A stretch of DNA of 64,000 nt from Zelonia costaricensis (lineage: Eukaryota > Euglenozoa > Kinetoplastea > Trypanosomatida > Trypanosomatidae): contig JASAOO010003500.1 in NCBI GenBank assembly GCA_030849075.1, positions 1-64,000 on the forward strand. Direction: 5' to 3'. Position numbers and translations under genes: made by a program. The notes beneath the pieces are model-generated. The model saw only the letters and a program-made list of their open reading frames with translations, did no database searches and had not been told where the DNA came from. Within the stretch, counting starts at the first letter, position 1. The number at the start of each line of letters is the position of its first letter. Shown here piece after piece: positions 49,901 through 59,500 of the stretch.

Positions 49901-49996
49901 TGTGCGCACATGCGCGCCCGAGCGCTGCAGCGTGCGCAGGGTCTCTCACGGTGGGTGCATTGAATCTCCTTCACCGCACCGGCGCACTGCCGCGCG
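43962..49996. other. 6 kb gene-free stretch
   Basis: The longest interval without a convincing gene. Reading frames on both strands are dominated by CA, GT, poly-purine or poly-pyrimidine translations (runs of Arg/Lys/Glu on plus, Ser/Phe/Leu on minus). Most of 45450-47000 and 48480-49560 is purine-rich on the plus strand, whereas 48060-48180 is pyrimidine-rich on plus and contains CTTTTCTTTTCTTCAG and CTTTTTCTTTTTCGCTCTCC. It also holds (GT)11 at 44571-44592. It probably combines a very long 3' UTR of the folate/biopterin transporter message with the leader of the MYND gene. I cannot exclude non-coding RNAs. Confidence 0.6.
44571..44592. repeat. (GT)11 dinucleotide repeat
   Basis: A perfect repeat in the 6 kb spacer, about 600 nt upstream of the MYND gene start. 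Confidence 0.9.
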
Positions 49997-52006
49997 TTAC
50001 TGCTGAGACTCGCGGAGCGGCTCGCTGGTTTCGCCCCGATCCTGGCGCGGGGCCGCGGTAGGCCTCTGCTTCACTGCCTTGCCGCTCGCATCGATGTCCT
50101 CGGAGATGCGTGCCGCCGGCAGCAGGATGAAGCTCAGCGGCACGATCAGCAGCGGGAGAAGGATGTGGCCAACCAGGAGCAACATCGGCACGTTGCTAAA
50201 GTCGCACTTGCCCGCGCCCTTCGACACGATCGGCCAGACGAACTCCATCAGCAGCGAGCCCACCGTGTTCGACATGGAGCCGCCGAGGTTGCCGAAGCCG
50301 GCGACCAGGGCGTACACCATGCTCTCCGAGCCGCGCGGGCAGATGCGGGAGAGCAGGATCACGGTCGGCATCCACGCAAGGTAGTAGCTCACCTCGTACA
50401 CGATGGCGTCGCCAAAGATGTACATGGCGTGGTCCGGAATGCCGATGTGCAGATTCCAGCGCTTCACCATGATGATGTCGAAGGCGGAGGCAATCACCTG
50501 GATGAAGTACGTGAACATCAGGGTGAAGCGGATGCTGTGCTTGGCGAAGAGGTACGGGAAGACCGCAACGGCGGCAATGCCGGCCACGTTGCCGATGATG
50601 GCGCCGATGGTGGTGTAGAAGACGTACGTGAAGTGAGGCCCCTCCGGGTAGCACTCCGGTGTCGCCATGTAGAAGCCGTCCAGCGCGCCGGGCAGCTGAA
50701 GGTACAGGAAGGCGTAGCTGAAGAAGTACATGCTCACCTTGGCGATCACAAGCGGCAGGGCCCAGAAAGCGCAGGCCGCGCAGCCGACGACGACACCGAT
50801 GCAGGCGTACAGCAGCTGCCAGCGCGAACCAAGGATCGTCACGCACGTCATGGCCACGACGGAGCACACCATCACACACGAGTACACGAGAATGCGCCAG
50901 TGACGCAGGCAGACGTCCTTGTTGAACTCCACGACACCGCCGCAGCAGCTCACGATTTGCAGCGCCGGCAGCGCATCCGTCGTCTCATCGAACGGCTCCT
51001 CGCCGCAGTGCAGCGTGGACACGGCCAGGCCGTCGTTCAGCGCGTTGGCCGCCTCGCCGTAGGCCACCCCCGACTTTGCGGGCTGATCGTCGTCCAGCTC
51101 GCCGCTGCCGGTCTCTGGGGTCACGCCGGCGGCAAGACGGCGCTCGCGCTCGGCGGTCTCGCGCATGATGAGCTGATCGGCGATCTGATCCTCGCGGTTT
51201 GTCTTCTCGCCGTACCAGTTGAAGACGAAGAAGAGGCCGCTGACGAGCTGCGTTGCGCCGGCGATGAACAGACCGATCTGCGGGGTGCCGTTGTCGGACA
51301 GCGGACCCTGGATGGCGGCGGCCACGATGGTCGCACCAAGGATAAACCACCAGATCCAGCTCACGAGCGCCGGGCCATACTCGGGACGCTGGCGCATGAG
51401 GCGGCTGTAGTGGCCCTCCGACAGGATGTCCACGTTGCCCACGCAGAAGCTGGTGAGGAAGACGAAGCCGGCGGCAATGTCCGCGGACGAGGTCTTTGCA
51501 GGGAGGATGCCGTAGCCGACCGTCAGGGCCGCGCCGATGACGCACGCTGCGGCGCAGTACCAGCGCTTCGTGTAGCCGAAGAGGGCGATGGTGTCCGACA
51601 TCATGGCCGCAAAGGCCTTGATGGAAAAGCCCATATTGGTAATGCTGCCCAGCCGCTGGTAGCGCGTCGCATCAACGCCGAAGCGGGACACAAACATAGC
51701 GTAGCGCGCCGCGTTGATGAGGCTGTAGCCGATGCCCTTGTTCAGGAAGTAGACGAGGCCCAGGGCACTCGAGCACTTGGGGCCGTAGCCGGTGCAGCAC
51801 TCCCTAAAAATGGGAAGTCGCTCCAGTATCGGCATCTTCGCAAAGAGGGCGCGCGCGTCTGGGTGCACGAACGGAGCATCCTCCCCAACAACAGCGTTCA
51901 GGTCGGCCGTGTTGTCCACCGCATCGATCCCCGGCAGATTCACACGAAGGCGGCCGTTGAAGTCGTCGTCCTTCCCGCGGTCCTCTCCTGCGTACGGGGC
52001 GGCCAT
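49997..52006 (-). CDS. folate/biopterin transporter family protein
   Basis: A 669-residue multipass transporter of the FBT group in the major facilitator superfamily, which in kinetoplastids imports folates, biopterin or related pteridines that these parasites cannot make. A soluble N-terminus of about 75 residues is followed by two sets of roughly six membrane helices, split by a hydrophilic loop (about 295-375, NREDQIADQLIMRETAERER and a long acidic part). Characteristic stretches include YFLNKGIGYSLINAARYAMF, SITNMGFSIKAFAAMMSDTI and LMRQRPEYGPALVSWIWWFI. The C-terminus is a short charged tail. Length fits the family (about 630-700). Substrate cannot be read from sequence. A strong acceptor site sits 12 nt before the ATG, which fixes the start at MAAPYAGEDRGK. 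Confidence 0.92.
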   Translation of the reverse strand: MAAPYAGEDRGKDDDFNGRLRVNLPGIDAVDNTADLNAVVGEDAPFVHPDARALFAKMPILERLPIFRECCTGYGPKCSSALGLVYFLNKGIGYSLINAARYAMFVSRFGVDATRYQRLGSITNMGFSIKAFAAMMSDTIALFGYTKRWYCAAACVIGAALTVGYGILPAKTSSADIAAGFVFLTSFCVGNVDILSEGHYSRLMRQRPEYGPALVSWIWWFILGATIVAAAIQGPLSDNGTPQIGLFIAGATQLVSGLFFVFNWYGEKTNREDQIADQLIMRETAERERRLAAGVTPETGSGELDDDQPAKSGVAYGEAANALNDGLAVSTLHCGEEPFDETTDALPALQIVSCCGGVVEFNKDVCLRHWRILVYSCVMVCSVVAMTCVTILGSRWQLLYACIGVVVGCAACAFWALPLVIAKVSMYFFSYAFLYLQLPGALDGFYMATPECYPEGPHFTYVFYTTIGAIIGNVAGIAAVAVFPYLFAKHSIRFTLMFTYFIQVIASAFDIIMVKRWNLHIGIPDHAMYIFGDAIVYEVSYYLAWMPTVILLSRICPRGSESMVYALVAGFGNLGGSMSNTVGSLLMEFVWPIVSKGAGKCDFSNVPMLLLVGHILLPLLIVPLSFILLPAARISEDIDASGKAVKQRPTAAPRQDRGETSEPLRESQQ

Positions 52007-52789
52007 GGCTGCGGCGTCTACAGTGAAGAAAAAGAGGTGTAAAGTTAGGGAGGTGAAGGCGAGGGGGGGAGGGGGTCGCGAGACAGCACAAGGGACACTC
52101 GAGGTGGTGATGGGAAAGCAAAAGAAAAGAAAACAGAACGAAAGCTCAGGGGGGGGCAGGTATGACGAGAGGGCGAGAGAGAGAAGGAGGGCTGGGTCGG
52201 TGTTAGACACTGTCCACCCGTGTCGTGCGGTTCGTGGGGAAGAGTGCACGGAACGTGCGAGGCCGAATGGGTGGTGAAGTGTGATTCGCGTCGCATGGGT
52301 GGGAGGGTACGACGAAGATGGAGTGGCAGGGAGAGAGGGGAGTGTAGAACGCGCAGGACGGCGGAGATGACCTCGCGGAGCGGGGAGGTACAAAGCCCTT
52401 GAGCAGGCATCCGACGGAAGCTGCATGACCGCACCGTCTCGATGAGACAAGAGAGGCAAGCACAAACTACACGAGGTGCTGGCGCTCCTTTCGTCGCCGA
52501 CAGATTTGTGGTTTGATTTGCACGTGGGTGCGACTTTGGCTTTGCTGGGGTCGAAGTGGTCCGGAAGGCGGGAACTCGTGCACCTGCCTTCTTTCCGATA
52601 AAGAGGAATGCCAGGGACGTGAAGTGACGCCATTCTGTGAGAGAGGCGAACGCAAAAAAGAAGAAACGGAGCGCGAGGGGGGGGGGCTTTCGAAGCACCT
52701 CGCGCAAATAAGGCCAGCAGCCTTTGCCTCCCTCCCACCCCCACCCCTTCCAACACACACACACGCAGGTCGGAGGTGCACACCGCTCA
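52007..52789. other. intergenic spacer
   Basis: No gene is seen. It has the transporter acceptor site, purine-rich plus-strand sequence (52056-52080 and 52630-52690) and a short CA run near 52755-52766. Confidence 0.6.
52018..52040 (-). promoter_or_regulatory. candidate spliced-leader acceptor for the folate/biopterin transporter
   Basis: On the minus strand, CACCTCTTTTTCTTCACTGTAG has its AG at plus 52018-52019, 12 nt from the ATG. The tract and AG are close to ideal. Confidence 0.7.
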
Positions 52790-55651
52790 TTAAAAGCCAC
52801 GCGCGGCGTTGGGAAAGCTGGCGGCAAGCTCCAGGACGCAGGACACGAAGGTGGCGTACTCGACTGCGCCATCTTCTTCCGTGCCGCTTTGGTGACCGTT
52901 CGGCGTGGCTGTTGTCATCCTGCCGCCCCAAGTGTCCTTTGTTGCCGCAAAGGCGGCGGAGCCGTCCCACGTGTGCAGCTGCTTGCACCAGCAAACAATG
53001 CGCCGACACAATTCTCGTGTGGCACGCACGCAGCACACGCCATGGCGCTCGAGAACGCAGTTCACCGCCTCTGCACACACGTCAAACGTGACCAGACTCA
53101 CCGTCCCGCTCGCCTCGCCACCGCCGTTCCCAACGGCACCGCTCCCTGCCGCACCAGCCCCGACATCGGCAGAGAGCTCGCCACGACCACGCCGGTGACT
53201 ACGACGCCGCAGCCGCGAGTGCGATTCCTCCGCGAGCAGGAGGAAGACAAGCAGCAAATCGCGGGCGTGTGGGCAGACCGCCTGACACACATCACAGGCG
53301 AGACCCAGTCGCGCGCGCTCCGCCTCCTCAGCGAGCCGCTGCCCGCGTCGCTGCTCCTGTGCGGCGATGTAGTCAGTCGAGGAGGCGCGCGTCACCCACA
53401 TATGCACCCCCTCCTGACCGTCAAGGCACACTCGGCGGGGGGTGCGGAGACCAGAGTCTGGCGTCGACGAGTGTGCTCCTGTCGACCGCGACTGTCGCTC
53501 CAGCACACGATGCACCGCCTCGCGCCTCTCCAGCTCCCGCTGCGCGGCTGCGGACAGAGACCCCGGTACCACCGACTGGCCGGTTCTACCCAAAGAGCCG
53601 CGGTTGCTGGGGCTGACGTAGACCGCTGCTGCGTCGGCGCCGTTCGGGGACGGTGTCTCCTCCACCGACTCCAGCGCGTCGTCAAACTGCGGAAGCGCTT
53701 CACAGCCGCCACGCGGAACGGTGGCGGAGTGGTGGCGTGGCACGGCGTGGGGGACGTACGCGGTGTGCCTCGCAGCGACACCAAGATCAGAGGTCGATGT
53801 GACCAAAAGCGGGCTTTCGTGAGGCGCCTGTGCGCTGAGGTGGGCCGCGGCCTCGCTCGTGTGTTGCTCTCGTCCGACCGGCAACGCCTCGACCGAGTAC
53901 CCGCACAAGACGAGAGAAGCGCCACCGTCGTCGCTGTCGTTGTCGCCCTCCACGGCCCCCCTTTCCCCCTCCCAGCTGCGCTCAAGAGGCTCCGTCTGCA
54001 CGCTGAAGTCGACCAGATCCGGCGTCTCTTCACCCTCCTCGTCCTCAGCACGCGTGTCACGGGCTGGCGTGCGCGGCGACTGCGGTCGTGTCCGCCGACA
54101 GGCAGCAGCCGCGTCGGCGTCGCTCACGTCCATGCGCGCGTCGGCTATGGAGAGGAGCGGACTGCCCGACCGGGTGGGGCTGCGGCTGCCGCACCGACGT
54201 CGGTAGCTACGGTGGGCAATACCCGAGCGATTCTCGCGAAGCGCTGGAGACGATCCGCACGAGGTGCGCCTGTCAGTGCAGTCTTCGGCGCTCTCCCGGT
54301 ACGCGCTCGTGTGCAGCCCCGCCGTCACCGTCGCGTCGTCGCTCTCTGCCTCGGTATCGCTGTCGCCGACGGCGCCGACCATCACCGTCCGGGTCGGCGT
54401 GGGGATGTGACCCGTGCACTGCAAGAGCAGCGGCGCTCCGCGTGGTGGGCGGGCTCGCACGACGCGCGAGACGGGCCCCGACGAGACTGCGGTAGTGTTT
54501 ATGAACGACACCGCTGGAGTGAGGACTGCAGCGAGGCTACCTTCAGGAGCCTGAGCCGCAAATGACCGCGAGGCTTCGGGCGGGCGCGGGGGCGGTGATG
54601 CTGCTTCGCTTGCCGCGGCAGTGCATGCGCGGGGAGCTGGAACGTCGCGGCGCTGCATCGCTGAGCGCGGTGGAGTACCGGGCGCAGCGCGGCGGCCATC
54701 CCCCGCATCGCCACTCGTGTGCGGTGCAGGTGCGTAAATCGCCTCTGGTACGCAAGGCAGCACGTGAACGGCATCGATGGTGGCGAGTGTCGAGGCCTGC
54801 GACGACGACGCACGCGGAGCCCGTCCATCGCTGCGCTCGCCCCCACCCTCGACCACTCCGTGTGTTGGCGCGCGGCGTGGGTCTGGTGATGGGGAAAGCA
54901 GCGGTGGCAGCGGAAGTGGTGTCAGTTCTCCGCAGTACGGAAGGGTGTCGCGCCGCGGCTGTGAGCGGCTGCCAGACGTTCGCACCGGCGAGTCAGACAG
55001 GCCGTGGTACTGACGACGAGGGTAGGCGCTGCCGAGTTGCGACGGTGCGCGTGGTGGTGGCCCGGCGGTCGCGACTTCCTCGGCGAAGGAAGTGGAGAGT
55101 GCGCGGAGTGGGTCAACCCAGCTCTGACTGCGTCGCTCACTGCCCTTGATGGCTGACCCAGCGGCGGACGGTGCGAAAAAAGGCACACGCGTCGCCGCCG
55201 TGGCCGCGCCACAGCGAGTGTCCAGTGCAGCGGCGAACTCCGCATCGTCGAACTCGTCCGCCTCGGACGCATCGACCCCGGCGCCCTCAGCCGGGCAGGC
55301 CTCCGTGGCATCCTTGGAGCTGTGGAGATGAGGTAGCAGCGCACGACTGCAGCCGTCACTGCCCATGTCGTCCTCCGCGTATTGCGGGTGCTGGTGGTGC
55401 TGCTGCTGCGTCTGCTCCGCTGCGTAGTCGCTGAAGTAGGATGCGTTGGGGTCGCGGCTCCGGCGTCTTTCGTCGTCCGCCGCGGCAGCGCCAGGGGAGT
55501 CGTCACCGACGTCGTGTTCGGGGCTCGCCTCCACCGCGAGGTCCGGCGAAGTCGCTGCATCGCTGTCCTCGGCACGGTCATCAGAGAAAATAGGCGAGGC
55601 GTCCTCCTTCACGTTCGCGTCGTGGAGCGGCAGAGATGGCGGAGAGCTCAT
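52790..55651 (-). CDS. long disordered protein with cysteine-rich C-terminal region, unknown function
   Basis: A 953-residue protein starting MSSPPSLPLHDANVKEDASP. Most of it is acidic and serine/alanine/arginine-rich with no repeats that I can name, and is likely disordered. The ordered part is the last 200 residues: a helical stretch VHMWVTRASSTDYIAAQEQR, a cysteine cluster LACDVCQAVCPHARDLLLVF, and two segments that read like weak EF-hand helices (SLVTFDVCAEAVNCVLERHG and VEYATFVSCVLELAASFP). A calcyphosine-type degenerate EF-hand pair is one reading; a small zinc-binding module around CDVCQAVCPH is another. Neither is certain. The start is the first Met of low-complexity but non-repeat sequence after a leader, so it could lie elsewhere. 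Confidence 0.78.
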   Translation of the reverse strand: MSSPPSLPLHDANVKEDASPIFSDDRAEDSDAATSPDLAVEASPEHDVGDDSPGAAAADDERRRSRDPNASYFSDYAAEQTQQQHHQHPQYAEDDMGSDGCSRALLPHLHSSKDATEACPAEGAGVDASEADEFDDAEFAAALDTRCGAATAATRVPFFAPSAAGSAIKGSERRSQSWVDPLRALSTSFAEEVATAGPPPRAPSQLGSAYPRRQYHGLSDSPVRTSGSRSQPRRDTLPYCGELTPLPLPPLLSPSPDPRRAPTHGVVEGGGERSDGRAPRASSSQASTLATIDAVHVLPCVPEAIYAPAPHTSGDAGDGRRAAPGTPPRSAMQRRDVPAPRACTAAASEAASPPPRPPEASRSFAAQAPEGSLAAVLTPAVSFINTTAVSSGPVSRVVRARPPRGAPLLLQCTGHIPTPTRTVMVGAVGDSDTEAESDDATVTAGLHTSAYRESAEDCTDRRTSCGSSPALRENRSGIAHRSYRRRCGSRSPTRSGSPLLSIADARMDVSDADAAAACRRTRPQSPRTPARDTRAEDEEGEETPDLVDFSVQTEPLERSWEGERGAVEGDNDSDDGGASLVLCGYSVEALPVGREQHTSEAAAHLSAQAPHESPLLVTSTSDLGVAARHTAYVPHAVPRHHSATVPRGGCEALPQFDDALESVEETPSPNGADAAAVYVSPSNRGSLGRTGQSVVPGSLSAAAQRELERREAVHRVLERQSRSTGAHSSTPDSGLRTPRRVCLDGQEGVHMWVTRASSTDYIAAQEQRRGQRLAEEAERARLGLACDVCQAVCPHARDLLLVFLLLAEESHSRLRRRSHRRGRGELSADVGAGAAGSGAVGNGGGEASGTVSLVTFDVCAEAVNCVLERHGVCCVRATRELCRRIVCWCKQLHTWDGSAAFAATKDTWGGRMTTATPNGHQSGTEEDGAVEYATFVSCVLELAASFPNAARGF

Positions 55652-56590
55652 CGGTGCCGCCGTGACGGGTACTTGGTTCGGCTCGAGGTGCGCGGAGGGA
55701 GGAGCGCTGGAAAAGGCGGGTGGCGGGGACAGGGAGGGACAACACACGGAGCGGTAAATAAATCTAGGAGGGGGGAAGAAGAAATGTCTAGCCACGCAAT
55801 GCACGACTACCCGTGAGGAAGCGGCCACAACGGTGGGCTGCAGCTTGCGTCGAGGCGGTGCTGCACGACGACAGCAGCGGTGCGGACTTCTATTAGCGAA
55901 AGATGAGAAGCGGAGGTGTGCGGGTGTGAGGAAGAGAAAGCGTGCGTCTAGGACGATGGAAGACGTCAACGTAAGTATCCAAGCCGCTTGCGTGGGGAGC
56001 AGTGGTACGCGGATGTGTGTGTGGGGGGGGGGGTCGTCTTTCTCTTGTACGCTGGATGCGTTGGAGAGGAAAGGCGAGTCCAGCGGCGCGCTTCCCTGCA
56101 GGCCTACGCACGCTGAACCGCAGCGAGACCGAGCGACGCATGCGTCAGAGAACGAGAAGGGGAAGATTCACAGAGAGGAGATGAGCAGACGGAGAAGGCG
56201 CAGGGCGGGGGGCGAGGACGCGCAAGAGTTTGCGCATGACAGAGAGAGAGCGTGTGATCCAAAAGACCTGCACGGCGTACTCCTGTGCGCAAGGGGCGGA
56301 GTTTGGAGATGTGTGACTGTCGCGCCCCCGCGGAGGGAGACGCAGAGAGCGGCGCTCCGTTGCTGGCGGGCTCTACAAAAGGCGAGGCGCGGACGCACTC
56401 GCGCTCGACAGGGATGCGAAAAACGAAGGGGGGAGGAGTTTCACGCGACGGTGTAACGAGTGCGCAGACGCGCTGCGGCGGCGTGCGGGGGAGTCGAGAC
56501 GTGCAGGTGCAGTCCGAGAGCAGAAGACAACGCGCGAGAGAGGCGAGCACATTCTGCAATCGCCCCGTGCCAGCAGCAGCACACCGCACT
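55652..56590. other. intergenic spacer
   Basis: No gene is seen. A G-run at 56022-56032 and purine-rich plus-strand sequence at 56150-56260. It is the 3' UTR of the B-box gene plus the leader of the disordered protein. Confidence 0.6.
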
Positions 56591-59500
56591 TCAACGGTGC
56601 TGGGTTGCGGACCCCGCGAGGGCTGCCCGCACCTCGCATGCCCGGGTCTCGGCCACGCCGTCGCCGAGCGCCGCCGCGCGGTCGTACATGCGCAGTGCCT
56701 CCTGCGGCTGATCTAGCAGCGCCTCGAGCAGCACGCCGTAGTTGTACGCCGTCATGCGGTCCTGTGGGTCGAGCTGCAGCGAGCGCGCGTACCACTGCGC
56801 CGCCCCCGCGTAGTCCTTCTCGATCGCCTCAGCGATGTAGGCGTGCGCCTTGGTGCCCATCACGTCGTCCGTGCCGTGCGCTCGGCACACCGCAGCCCAC
56901 GTGCGCTGCGCCGCTGCCACGTCGCCACGCCGGAGGAGGGCCCAACCACGCGTCAGAGCCTCTTTCGCCGACACGGCCCGTCCCTCCCCCTCGACATCGC
57001 TGCCTTCCTCGCCAGAGTGGAAAGAGGCCGCGGCGGGCAGGCGGCGGTGCGCGGTCGACGCTGCTACTGGTGTCATGGTGCTGTGCTCGAGGCTGGGCAG
57101 CGGTGGGTTCCGCTGACGTGCAAGATGCTGTTGGTGGGGCCGCGCCCCTGATGCAGCAGCGTCCATGTCGACAGTGGCCGCTCCCCCGCGCTGCTGCGAC
57201 TGCGGCGGCGGCCGACCCTCTGCCTTGCCCGCGACGGCGAGGTACTGCGCGTAGAGACTGCTGTGGCCGGCGTTGCTTCGATTCGAGATCGTTGCGGCAG
57301 GCGGCGGAGTCGCGCGCCGCGGCTTTGATGCTTTTGTGGTGGTGGTGAGACGGCCTGTGGTTTCAGCCGCAGAGTCCGGCAGGCGACTCTCGTTGAGCCC
57401 CGCCACACCGCCCGCCGCCATCGCAGCTGACGAGGCGGCGTCTGCGCTATAGCCCCGCGTCGAGGGCAACCGAGGCGGAGGCAGCGCTGGCGCGGCGGGC
57501 GCGGCGTCCAGCGGGAGGACGAGCTCCAGCGCCGCCCCGGGCACGCGCTCCTGTGCCCGCGCCATGAGCTGCTCCGCCTGCCCCTCCTGCTGGATGTGCT
57601 GGAGCGCCGTCACAGCCGCAGCCGGGGCGCGCTCCTGCAGCGCGGCGGCCAGTCGGTCACCCAGCACGTCCGCGGCGTGTAGCGTGGCCTGTACCTCCGT
57701 CCGCTCCGCGGCGATGCGGGCAAGCTGCGCCGCGTCCTCGAGGTCCACCTCCCGGCGAATGCGCCGAATCCGCTCCTCCGTCTCCCGCTGCAGCCGCGCG
57801 ATCTCCCGCTCCGCCTCTATGTGGCGCGGTGCGCTCGGCATGGCGTCCTCCTCGTTTCGCAGCTGGTTGGCGTAGGAGCGCATGCTCTCCCGCAGCGCAT
57901 CTGTGGTGCGCGCCACGTCAGCCAGCCCGGCCCGCGCCATCACCGCCGCCTCTTCTATGGGAGTCACCTCGCGACCCTTGTACGCCCCCATGACGACGCA
58001 GCGGCTGCACGCAAAGGCGTGGCTGTCCGTCACGTAGTACTCCACAGGTCGGTCCGGGTGCGCTGGGCAGGGCAGCAGCGCGGGATCAACAGTGCACTGC
58101 ACGAGCAGCCGCGGAAATACCTGCTCGCGTGCGTACACGGCCACGGTCGGCCCGTTGGCTGCGTCCTCGTACGCGCAGCTGTCGTACGAGGACAAAAACT
58201 CTGCACTGGCCTCCCGCGGCACGTGCAGATCAGACGGACACACAAACGTCGCCCCCACCGCAACGTCGCACACCAAAAGCGCGCAGCTGCGTCGATCCGT
58301 GCAGCCGCGGAAAGGCTCACGGAGAAAGCGGAACGGGCCGTCACGCGCCGCCGCGCTGTCCTGCTCTTCGCGCCGTGTCGCGGCCGGGGTCGACGTCGGG
58401 GACGTGATGCCCTGGCGGCCGGCCGGGCTAGCTCCGCCGTGGAGGCCGAACCGCGCTACTTCCATGAGCCGCCGCGCGTCGCCGACGAGCACCAGCCGCT
58501 CCGTCCTCGCCCGCTTCGCGCGCTCCTCGACGTAGGCCGAAAAGCCTACGTACTGCTCAGTGTGAAAGAGCGTGCTGACTGACAGCGCCTGCACGTGCAG
58601 GGGCTGCAGGCCGACGAGCCGCACCGCCTCCTGCACCGATGCAGCGAAGTAGGCGTCGCTGGGAGACAGAGCCTCGATGCGCAGTGCGTGATCGACGCGG
58701 CGACGCCACTCCTGCGCTAGCGCCTGCACCTCCCCGCCTTCTGGTGCCTCTGTGAAGACGTGCAGAGCCTGCACCGCACTTGAGAACCCGTCGGAGTCGA
58801 GAAAGAAGAGCTGCCACGGCCGCCACGGCCGGTACTGCCGCTGCCGGGCCTGCATCATGGAGCACATCTTGCGCCACAACGATGACGAGGCGGAGTCCAC
58901 CGCGGCCGCGTCGCGACCATGACGAGCAAAGCCTGTCGAGAGGTCCGACACAACCACGTTGTCGCTGGGTGTGATGGTCTGCTTCGCGCCGGTGTAGGCA
59001 GCAGAGCGCAGCACAGACGGCGCCGCTGCCGGTGCTGACTCGACAGCGAAGCTCGGCGACCGGTCTAGGGAACGGGCCGTCTCTTGCGGCGCCTCACGCT
59101 GCGGCTGCGGCGTCGGTGACAGGGCTACGGAGAGATACGCACGGTCCGACACCGGCGTCGGCGGCGTGCGCTGGGGCCGCCCCGCCGTGTTCTGGCGGTG
59201 CGGCGAGCCGGCGGCCGGGCTCGACCCTACCGTCACCGGTGTGCCAGCTGCGCCTGCGACGGCCGCCGGGGTGTAGTGAGGTGGGGCAAAGAGGTAGGTG
59301 CGCGGGTCCGGCTCTGGGCCGTAGCGCTCCACGAGCGCCGCAAACAGCTCCGCCGGCGCGCTCGCCTCGGCTGCCGCATCTGGCGCGTAGACGGCGAGCA
59401 CCTCCTGCACCCCGGCTGCGGTGCGGTCCAGCTGGTGGGCGGCGAGGTACGCGGTGAGTCGCTGGTGCGGGTCGATCGTTGCCACCTCAGGCCCGTTGTC

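Noticed and set aside
50165..52042. Plus-strand open frame of about 625 residues opposite the folate/biopterin transporter
   Set aside because: Antisense shadow of a clear multipass transporter; composition is arginine/histidine/aspartate-rich without any family match.
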